42,673 nucleotides of DNA from SIG565 sp045651765 (GTDB taxonomy: Bacteria; Bacillota; Clostridia; Oscillospirales; Acutalibacteraceae), in the NCBI GenBank assembly GCA_045651765.1, contig JAZRSY010000010.1:1-42673 (forward strand), written 5' to 3'. A program made the position numbers and the translations under genes. Below the pieces are notes generated by a model that made no database searches, was not told where the DNA came from, and was given only the letters and a program-made list of their open reading frames with translations. Positions 1 to 6,746 of this stretch are shown here, piece after piece. How positions within the stretch are numbered: position 1 is the first letter of the stretch; each line of letters opens with the position of its first letter.

Positions 1-2
1 AA

Positions 3-932
3 GTGCGTGAGAAAGTAATGCTCACCCGCATTGCAATGACCGTTACAATTGTAATAATGTGTCTTGCCGCTATGAGCTTTACCGCCTACGCCTATTTTTC
101 TTACAATGTCACCTCCGGCTCCAACATTATAAAATCGGCAAGTTTCTATACCGACGTTACGGTTCAGATTACCGATGCTGATGGAAAAGCCGTAGATAAC
201 AGTCAAATAACGCCAATAACCAGCGACAATAAGAATTTTGTCGTTAGAGGTTTAGAGGTTGGTAAATGGTACAAATTTACTATTGTAAAGTCTAAGAGAA
301 ATACCGCACAAACCGGATTTATCGTTGTTTCCGCAGAGGGTTGCCCTATTACTTATCACACGCAGCAATTGGGCGTGGATAAAAGTGTTCCCGGCGAATA
401 TACGTCAGAAATCACTTTTAAGCTGATGATTACTGATGCCACAGAAGTGACTTTGAAATCTCATTGGGGTACATCCTCCTGCTATTCCGAGTATCAAATC
501 GGCAGCGTTGATGATGAAAGATATATTATCTTGAATGAAGCAATCACAATGTTTGTCAACGGTCATACTGAACCCAATGTCAGCACAGGAACTGACAAAG
601 GCTCCTATGATGAAAGTAAAGATGCTGAAAGCACTACTCCTTCCACAAACACTACATCCGGTACGGAGACACCCTCTACTCAAACTTCGGAGAGTACGAC
701 TACTCCCTCAACCGAAACAAGCACACCTGTAGAAACTACACCGCCCGAAACTACGGGAGAAAGTGAATCTACAAATACAACCGAGCCAAACAGCACAACT
801 ACAGAACCTGCAACTCAAACAATGGAGCCTGCGGCGACTGAGCCGGCAAGCACCAAATCAACCACAGAAACCCAGTCTGTAACCGAAAATTCGGAAAATA
901 CAGGCGCACCCACCACCGAGGCAAGCGAATAA
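3..932 (+). CDS. TasA/SipW-type secreted protein with Ser/Thr/Pro-rich tail
   Basis: The protein has 309 residues if read from the GTG at position 3. The window begins there, so the start and its ribosome site cannot be verified and a few residues may be missing. Residues 8-31 form a hydrophobic export segment ending in AYAYFSY, which resembles signals of the TasA/camelysin type cleaved by the SipW signal peptidase. Residues 32-200 look like a compact beta-rich domain. From about residue 200 to the end the protein is low complexity, with repeated Thr, Ser, Pro and Glu (TTEP, TETP), like a stalk or a glycosylated spacer. There is no LPxTG sorting signal or C-terminal membrane helix, so attachment to the wall is not explained. 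No signal peptidase gene is visible in the window. Function is inferred from the export signal only: a surface or matrix protein. Confidence 0.6.
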   Translation: MREKVMLTRIAMTVTIVIMCLAAMSFTAYAYFSYNVTSGSNIIKSASFYTDVTVQITDADGKAVDNSQITPITSDNKNFVVRGLEVGKWYKFTIVKSKRNTAQTGFIVVSAEGCPITYHTQQLGVDKSVPGEYTSEITFKLMITDATEVTLKSHWGTSSCYSEYQIGSVDDERYIILNEAITMFVNGHTEPNVSTGTDKGSYDESKDAESTTPSTNTTSGTETPSTQTSESTTTPSTETSTPVETTPPETTGESESTNTTEPNSTTTEPATQTMEPAATEPASTKSTTETQSVTENSENTGAPTTEASE

Positions 933-1013
933 TGAAGTTTAAAATATTTGCCAAAATATCCCTATTTTTCGGGGGGTACACCCTATCAGCGTTCTAAAAA
1001 GGAGGCTGACAGC

Positions 1014-1244
1014 GTGAATAACACCCCTAATACAGAAGAATTTGAGCGCTGTGTTGTATGCGGCGCATTGACCTGTGTTCCAATTTCTATGCCGGTTGAC
1101 TGGAGAGAAAATTATGAAATCGGTCTTGGTCAGATCTGTGATGAATGTGCGAAGCAGCAGCGTAAGGCAATCGAGCGTGAAAATATGCTGAGCACAGCAC
1201 AGATCCTGCAAGCTGTAGAGCAAAGCAGAGAAGAAAATAAATAA
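1014..1244 (+). CDS. Small four-cysteine (zinc-ribbon-like) protein, 76 aa
   Basis: The start is the GTG at 1014, chosen because AAGGAGG lies at 1000-1006, seven bases upstream. A longer reading from 948 has no such site. The protein carries CVVC near residue 13 and CDEC near residue 44, a spacing that fits a single zinc-binding knuckle. The C-terminal third is charged and helical with many Gln, Glu and Lys. It follows the surface-protein gene by 81 bases and precedes a strong terminator, so the two may be co-transcribed. I do not recognise the family. Possible roles, all speculative, are a metal-stabilised adaptor or a small regulator. Confidence 0.6.
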   Translation: MNNTPNTEEFERCVVCGALTCVPISMPVDWRENYEIGLGQICDECAKQQRKAIERENMLSTAQILQAVEQSREENK

Positions 1245-1333
1245 TAAAGCTCTATATCATACGAAAAAGCACAGTTCTTTATCAAAAAATGAAATAGTGA
1301 ATAGTTAGTAGACACAAAAAACACAATTAGGCT

Positions 1334-1370
1334 GCCTGTTCGATTCTATATCGAACAGGTGGTTTTTTAT
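1334..1370 (+). terminator. Rho-independent terminator after the four-cysteine gene
   Basis: A perfect 10-bp stem (1335-1344 with 1350-1359, CCTGTTCGAT/ATCGAACAGG) with a five-base loop is followed by a T-rich run from 1362. It ends the 3-1244 unit. Confidence 0.8.
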
Positions 1371-1534
1371 TTTCGCTCAAAAAAGTGTTCCAATAGAGCA
1401 AATTTTCGCTAATTTTTATGCTTTTGCCCCTCCATTTAAGTTTTCTTGAAACGCAAATAAAACCTTTTTTACATTTTTATCAAAGAGTCGCGGTGGTCGC
1501 GGTTCTTAATTTTTTATGTAAAAGAGGTTTTTGT

Positions 1535-1768
1535 ATGTTAGACAGAACAGAGTACGAAAATTATTGGTATGCTTTCCAGCAGAAGTTGGACAAACTTTTG
1601 GACGAACGTAATATGTCCTATCGAGGATTAAGTATTAAGCTTGGCAAATCTCCGGGATATATTCAAGACGTTCTCAGCCGAAGAATCGATCCGTCCACTA
1701 TATCTTTGTTTGAAATTGCAGCATATTTTGACTGCACAATATGGGATTTTTTAAATATTACCAAGTGA
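1535..1768 (+). CDS. Small Xre/Cro-type DNA-binding protein, 77 aa
   Basis: The start is the ATG at 1535, preceded by AAAGAGG at 1521-1527. The upstream in-frame extension from 1418 has no ribosome site and an unlikely composition. Residues 12-70 form a helix-turn-helix of the Xre type: 'MSYRGLSIKLGKSPGYIQDV' fits the turn and recognition helix, and the following ISLFEIAAYFDC segment is the usual final helix. Nothing follows the DNA-binding domain, so no sensor is present. Such single-domain proteins are common as regulators of mobile or accessory genes. A direct repeat of GTCGCGGT lies upstream at about 1486-1503; its role is unknown. The target genes cannot be told from sequence. Confidence 0.7.
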   Translation: MLDRTEYENYWYAFQQKLDKLLDERNMSYRGLSIKLGKSPGYIQDVLSRRIDPSTISLFEIAAYFDCTIWDFLNITK

Positions 1769-1878
1769 AAGTTACGGGGCATCATTTGTCAAACAAGACA
1801 TCGGGCAAATCTATTGACGCTGAAAAAATCACATGCTAAACTGACTATACTTCATTCATAATTATGAATGGGCGAACA

Positions 1879-1919
1879 CAAAGAGCAATAAAAAAATTGT
1901 ATGTTATTGTTGCTCTTTG
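1879..1919. repeat. 10-bp perfect inverted repeat beside the pseudogene
   Basis: CAAAGAGCAA (1879-1888) and TTGCTCTTTG (1910-1919) flank a 21-base AT-rich spacer. It lies just beyond the surviving 3' end of the pseudogene, so it may be a weak terminator or the trace of a small insertion. No target duplication was seen. Confidence 0.45.
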
Positions 1920-1920
1920 C

Positions 1921-2413
1921 CTACTGATGCTGCACATATGCTACAACAGGCTTGTCTATGTTGCTGTCAAGGTGGTGGAGAGCTCGATAAAGCAAAACCG
2001 AAATAAAAGAAACAGGGCTGCCGTCAGAAGTGCTTGCTTTTTCCATCATATCTTTTTGTGGAACGTGCAAATGGTAGGCATATAACCCTTCTGCATCAAA
2101 CGCAACGGCATCTAAACCATAGGCCTCTTGAGGTCTTTTGAAGGTGCAAAGATTTTGTCGGAATTAATTGCACTATCGGGGAAGGAATAGGAATATTCTC
2201 CATCACAAATCGGGCTGTCGTTGAAACGCAACACAAGGTTTTCTTTTTCTCGTTTAGAGAAAACGCAAAAATAAGGATATTGCATCATTGCTTTCTCTAC
2301 AGCGTGATACAATATATTATAATCGACAGTATCTTTCATACGTATCGCAAGTCTAAAAGTGCTTATAAAATCTTCGTTTGCTCCATAAAACAAGGGGTTA
2401 GGTTAAAGTTCAT
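1921..2413 (-). pseudogene. Decayed condensation/acyltransferase-type (alcohol acetyltransferase-like) gene
   Basis: Read on the minus strand, a start ATG at 2411-2413 has AAGGAG at 2419-2424, but that frame runs out after 16 codons. The homologous reading resumes in another frame with FYGANEDFISTFRLAIRM and continues to NSDKIFAPSKDLKRP. A one-base loss near 2127-2140 then shifts the frame. The next frame reads KRPQEAYGLDAVAFDAEGLY, then YHLHVPQK, and ends at a TAG at 1921-1923 after VVAYVQHQ. Matching this to the family from memory, a central block holding the HHxxxDG-type catalytic motif is absent, and the C-terminal half is missing. There are thus at least two frameshifts, an internal deletion and a truncation. 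This is a dead remnant, and it marks the margin of the ordered gene block that follows. Confidence 0.65.
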
Positions 2414-2555
2414 AAATTCTCCTTAATAATCGGTATTCGGGAAAGATTTTCTTCTTAATACAACTTTCTAATTTCAGTTTATTATGCACCTAAAATTTAA
2501 ATCGTTCAACCGCTTTATTATTATATTGTGCAGATATTTGTTAATGTATAAAAAA

Positions 2556-2589
2556 TTTAAAAGCATCGGTAAAAACCGATGCTTTTTTT
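2556..2589 (-). terminator. Bidirectional terminator downstream of the GH36 gene
   Basis: A 12-bp perfect stem (2559-2570 with 2575-2586, AAAAGCATCGGT/ACCGATGCTTTT) has an AAAA loop. The minus-strand transcript meets a T-rich run after it (2551-2558 on the plus strand is A-rich). On the plus strand the run at 2583-2589 would also work. The rest of 2414-2621 holds no gene I can support. Confidence 0.8.
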
Positions 2590-2621
2590 CTTGCAATTAT
2601 AGTACAAATAAAAACAAAGTT

Positions 2622-4796
2622 TTAATTTACGGCATTTAATTTTAAAATAAAGCTCATTCCTTCATATTCATTATCTTCAATTAAATATCCGTAATTCATA
2701 AGGGTTTTCCCACTATAAACGGTGCCGTTAATTTCGTAATTATAGTTACTGTTCAAGCCCTTTAATTTAAGGTAAACGGCCTCGTTGGTTGGGCGGGCTT
2801 GCTTTACAATATAGTAAACCAAAGCGGTTTTTTTATCTTCGGTTACATACGACCAAGCAGCATGTCTTGAAACAAACGGATTAAGTAATCTGTAAAATGT
2901 TCCGTTCATTATAATATCGCGGTTATCTTTATAAAATTTAACCTGATTTTTAACCTCTTCAATTTCTTCGCTAGAAAGTTTGGATAAATCAAGCTCATAA
3001 CCAAAAGCGCCGCTCATAGCAACATTACCACGCATAGAAAGGGGGCTTGAGCGCTTAATTTGGTGGTTGGGTACGGCCGATACATGACACGCCATTGTAG
3101 AGGCAGGGTAAACCATGCTTGAGCCGTATTGAATAAACAAACGCTCGGTAGCGTCGGTATCATCACTTGTCCAGTTTTGTGGCATGTAATATAACATTCC
3201 GGGGTCGTTGCGACCACCACCGCCACTGCAGCCTTCGAATAAAATTTTGGGGAATTTTTGTGTTAGTGTTTCTAAAATTTCATAAAGCCCTAAAATATAC
3301 CTATGGTAAAATTCGCCCTGACGGTCGGCAGGCAGGCTTGAGGAATAGGCATCGGTCATGTTGCGGTTCATATCCCATTTAACATACTCTATATTTGCGT
3401 TGCTTAATATGTTTGAAAGGGTATCAACAATATAACTTCTAACCTCGGGTTTTGTTAAATCTAAAATACATTGGTGCCTGCCGTAATGTTCTTTAGAATA
3501 CGGTGTTTTAATAAGCCAGTCTGGGTGAGATTTATATAATTCACTTTTTAGCGAAATCATTTCGGGTTCAAACCAAAGGCCAAACTTTAGGCCGCGTTTG
3601 TTAATCTCACTCACAAGGTCGCTTAAAGGGCCGTTAAGTTTTTTCTCGTTAGCAAACCAATCCCCTAAAGATGTTGTGTCGTCGTTGCGTTCACCAAACC
3701 ATCCGTCGTCTAAAACAAAAAGTTCTAAACCAAGGTTTGATGCTGCATCGGCAATTTTAATTAAATCGTTTTTGGTAAAGTCGGCATAGGTGGCTTCCCA
3801 GTTGTTAATTAAAATAGGCCTTGCTTTGTCGCGCCAGTAGCCTCTGCAAAGGCGGGTTCTGTACAACTTGTGGAAGGTGTGAGATATTTTTGAAAATCCG
3901 TTTTCTGAAAAGGCAATAACAACCTCGGGGGTTGTAAAGGTTTGGCCGTGTTCGAGTTTAAAATCAAATTCAAACGGGTTAATACCGGCTTGAACCCTAA
4001 CGGTTTCGTTATATTCGCGTTCCATTAAAAACTTATGGTTACCACTATAAATTAGCGAAATGCCATAAGCGTTGCCGTAATCTTCGGTAGCGCCTTGTTC
4101 AAAAAACAATAAAAACGGGTTTTCAATATGCCCCGAGGCGCCACGCCGTGATTCAAACCCTTGCGAGCCTTTATGTACGGCGTTGCGTTCAATATGTTTT
4201 TCACGGGCCCAAGCGCCTTCTAAGTGTATGTATTCGTAATTACCGGCAGGAAAATCCAGGCTAAAACTTTGTGCATTTTTAAGGCGAATGGGGGAGTCGG
4301 AATTATTAATAATCTCGCTGTGTCTGCAAATGGCATTATAGCCGTTAATAATTGTGTAATAAAGTTTAACCTGTAGACCGTAATTAATATCTTCGGTTAA
4401 AATAATTAAGGTTTGGGCCTCGTTATCGTTTTCGGTGTAAACTGCGGGCAGACCCTCTAATTTTGGTTTGCCGTTAATAATTTCGTAGCTTTTAAATTTA
4501 AGTTCGGGGGTGTGGCAACCGTCTTTAGTTAAAATTTGGTAGGCGGGCGCCCTAAAATCCGAAGCACCGCTCGAAGGATATTCTTGTGGCAGGGCAGATA
4601 ACGAGTATTTTGGATTTTCCTCGTTTGAGTAGGAGGTAAATTCGGTGTTTATGTTTTTTTGGTAAAATAAATCTTTAGCCTCAACACTTGCACCAAAATG
4701 CAAATGTAAAAGGTCGTTTTGTTCAGACACTTCAATAACATAACTTATTTCGTTATTAAAAATATGAAATTTATTATTTAAAAATTCAATTCCCAT
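2622..4796 (-). CDS. Alpha-galactosidase, glycoside hydrolase family 36
   Basis: The enzyme hydrolyses terminal alpha-galactosyl residues, for example of raffinose-type sugars. I place the start at the ATG at 4794-4796, because GGAGG lies just upstream; an in-frame TTG four codons earlier overlaps that site. The 724-residue length is usual for family 36. The N-terminal beta-sandwich covers about residues 1-320. The TIM barrel follows, with LDDGW near 363, the nucleophile Asp in KWDMNR near 475, the GCSGGGGR substrate loop near 525 and the acid/base Asp in SDDTD near 546. A small C-terminal beta domain closes the protein. There is no signal peptide, so it acts on imported sugar. It is the last gene after glycogen phosphorylase and GH13, with a possible terminator/attenuator between. 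A weak candidate promoter (TTGCTT-N17-TATATT) overlaps that hairpin. Confidence 0.93.
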   Translation of the reverse strand: MGIEFLNNKFHIFNNEISYVIEVSEQNDLLHLHFGASVEAKDLFYQKNINTEFTSYSNEENPKYSLSALPQEYPSSGASDFRAPAYQILTKDGCHTPELKFKSYEIINGKPKLEGLPAVYTENDNEAQTLIILTEDINYGLQVKLYYTIINGYNAICRHSEIINNSDSPIRLKNAQSFSLDFPAGNYEYIHLEGAWAREKHIERNAVHKGSQGFESRRGASGHIENPFLLFFEQGATEDYGNAYGISLIYSGNHKFLMEREYNETVRVQAGINPFEFDFKLEHGQTFTTPEVVIAFSENGFSKISHTFHKLYRTRLCRGYWRDKARPILINNWEATYADFTKNDLIKIADAASNLGLELFVLDDGWFGERNDDTTSLGDWFANEKKLNGPLSDLVSEINKRGLKFGLWFEPEMISLKSELYKSHPDWLIKTPYSKEHYGRHQCILDLTKPEVRSYIVDTLSNILSNANIEYVKWDMNRNMTDAYSSSLPADRQGEFYHRYILGLYEILETLTQKFPKILFEGCSGGGGRNDPGMLYYMPQNWTSDDTDATERLFIQYGSSMVYPASTMACHVSAVPNHQIKRSSPLSMRGNVAMSGAFGYELDLSKLSSEEIEEVKNQVKFYKDNRDIIMNGTFYRLLNPFVSRHAAWSYVTEDKKTALVYYIVKQARPTNEAVYLKLKGLNSNYNYEINGTVYSGKTLMNYGYLIEDNEYEGMSFILKLNAVN

Positions 4797-4827
4797 ATTG
4801 GCCTCCAATAATTTATTAATTTTAATA

Positions 4828-4875
4828 TAGCATATAAAAAATAAAAAAGCAAGGTAATTAATTACCCTGCTTTTT
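4828..4875 (-). terminator. Terminator or attenuator overlapping the 3' end of the GH13 gene
   Basis: Arms 4844-4859 and 4860-4875 match at 15 of 16 positions and contain the last codons and stop of the GH13 gene. On the minus strand the hairpin runs into a long T-rich stretch. It would reduce read-through from the GH13 gene into the GH36 gene. Confidence 0.65.
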
Positions 4876-6741
4876 ATATTTATTTAGCTTAATAATAGAA
4901 AAACTTAAAGGTGGCAAACATAAATTTCCCGATTTATTGGGTTCTGTGCCCAACAACACGCTGCTGTAATTTAAAAATTCGTTTGGTAAATCAATATTAA
5001 CTTCGGTTTGGTTAATATTAAATGCAGCCAAAACGGCATCTTGGGTGCTGCTTCTTATAAACGAGAGCAAATTATGGTTGCAAGCATAGGGCTCAAAAGT
5101 GGCTTCTTTAAAACAATTGGCACCTTTTCTCATTTTGCCTAAAGATTTATAATGCTCTAATATTTCGTTGTCTTGGTTATCCCACGGGAAAGCAGCTCTG
5201 CAAAATGGGTCGCCAAAACCCTGAACACCAGCTTCGTCGCCATAATAAACAGACGGTATACCCGGTAAAGTAAATTGTATGGCGGTAACAATTTTTAAAA
5301 GTTTTTTAGCCTTTTCATATTGCTCGGGGCTAAGCGAATTGTTAGACTGCCATTCTCTGTCTGTGGGGTAGTTTTTACCAAAAGCAAGCAGTGTTAAAAT
5401 TCGGGCGGTGTCGTGGGTGCCAATGTGGTTCATTAAGGTTTTAATGCTTTGTGGTGGGTAATTTTCGCATATTGATTCAATAGTGTTAACAAACGCATTG
5501 GCATTACCCGAAAAAATAAAATCTAATATAGCATTGCAAAACGGGTAGTTCATAACAGAATCTAACTGTTTGCCTTGCAAGAATTTACGGCGTGCGCCAT
5601 AACTGATTTTATTAGAGGCATCCTCCCAAACCTCGCCTAAAATATAGGCGTTGGGGTTTTCTGATTTAACGGCCAGCCTTATGTTTTCTAAGAATTTATC
5701 AGGCAATTCATCGGCAACATCAAGCCGCCAACCGCTAATTCCTTTTTTAAGCCAATACCTTAAAACACCGTTTTCACCCGTAATAAAATTGGTGAACTCG
5801 GGGCTGTCTTCAATGGTTTCGGGCAGGGTTTTAATGCCCCACCAGGATTCGTAATCGTGCGGCCAATTGTCAAATTTAAACCAATTATAATAGGGCGATT
5901 TTTTCGAATTAAAAGCGCCAACACTATCGTAATTTTGGTATTTATTAAAATATACACTGTCGTCGCCGGTGTGGGAAAAAACGCCATCTAAAATAACGGC
6001 AATGCCCAACTTCTTGGCAGCCTTGCAGAGTTTTATAAGGTCGGATTCTGTGCCTAAGAGTGGGTCGATTTTAAAGTAATCAGCCGTATTATATCGGTGG
6101 TTGGAAGATGCTTCGAAAATAGGGTTTAAGTATATGCAATTAACGCCGAGCTCGGCTATGTGGGGCAATTTTTTAATTATTCCTTTAATATCGCCACCGT
6201 AAAAATCGTTGCCTAAGGTGCATTTTTCGTCTACTTGGCGGTATTCGGGCTGTTTGTTCCAGTCATTGTTTATAAACCGCTTATCAGGAATGTTGGATTT
6301 TTTGCTGCCCGAATTAAAAAACCTGTCGGGGAATATTTGGTATATAACACCGCCGTCAAGCCAGTCAGGCGTTTTGAATGTATTGTCATAAACCGTTTGT
6401 TGCCAACATTGGCCTTGGTCTGACACATGACCTAAAGAATTTTCGCATCGAGTAACATAAAACTCGCCATAAGGGCTTCGATATTTAAAACGATACCAAT
6501 AAAGACCCGAGTCAAGCGCGATTTCACAATCAAAAAATTGATAATCTTCAAGCCATTCGGCAGGGGATAGTTTAACCTCTTTAAAGTCGGGTTCATCGTC
6601 GCATTTTATTAACAAAAATGCGGCGCTGCACAGGGCATCTTTATGCAACAAAAGCCGTAGCTTCTGTTTTTGACCAGAAGCTACAGCTCCAAAATGTGGT
6701 TTATAAAGCTTGTTTTTTGAATCAAAAGGATAATACTGCAT
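4858..6741 (-). CDS. Intracellular GH13 alpha-glucanase (neopullulanase/cyclomaltodextrinase-like)
   Basis: The 627-residue protein has an N-terminal beta domain (about 1-120) typical of the neopullulanase/cyclomaltodextrinase group, then a GH13 barrel. GVIYQIFPDRF near 131 is the usual first strand of this group. The catalytic residues are visible: nucleophile Asp341 in GWRLDVADE, acid/base Glu370 in ILGEVWEDA, and the transition-state Asp444 in HIGTHDTAR. The region NSGSKKSN to CTLGNDFYGGD matches the loop that precedes the barrel helix in these enzymes. No signal peptide is present, so it probably trims malto-oligosaccharides in the cytoplasm. It starts five bases after the phosphorylase stop without a strong Shine-Dalgarno sequence, which suggests translational coupling. 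The exact substrate cannot be read from sequence. Confidence 0.88.
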   Translation of the reverse strand: MQYYPFDSKNKLYKPHFGAVASGQKQKLRLLLHKDALCSAAFLLIKCDDEPDFKEVKLSPAEWLEDYQFFDCEIALDSGLYWYRFKYRSPYGEFYVTRCENSLGHVSDQGQCWQQTVYDNTFKTPDWLDGGVIYQIFPDRFFNSGSKKSNIPDKRFINNDWNKQPEYRQVDEKCTLGNDFYGGDIKGIIKKLPHIAELGVNCIYLNPIFEASSNHRYNTADYFKIDPLLGTESDLIKLCKAAKKLGIAVILDGVFSHTGDDSVYFNKYQNYDSVGAFNSKKSPYYNWFKFDNWPHDYESWWGIKTLPETIEDSPEFTNFITGENGVLRYWLKKGISGWRLDVADELPDKFLENIRLAVKSENPNAYILGEVWEDASNKISYGARRKFLQGKQLDSVMNYPFCNAILDFIFSGNANAFVNTIESICENYPPQSIKTLMNHIGTHDTARILTLLAFGKNYPTDREWQSNNSLSPEQYEKAKKLLKIVTAIQFTLPGIPSVYYGDEAGVQGFGDPFCRAAFPWDNQDNEILEHYKSLGKMRKGANCFKEATFEPYACNHNLLSFIRSSTQDAVLAAFNINQTEVNIDLPNEFLNYSSVLLGTEPNKSGNLCLPPLSFSIIKLNKYKKQGN

Positions 6742-6746
6742 AATTT

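Noticed and set aside
405..683. 92-codon minus-strand frame in the TasA-like gene
   Set aside because: The plus-strand reading has a signal peptide and coherent tail; the antisense frame shows no support.
1864..2085. 73-codon plus-strand frame
   Set aside because: It is antisense to the surviving second piece of the pseudogene, and it has no ribosome site.
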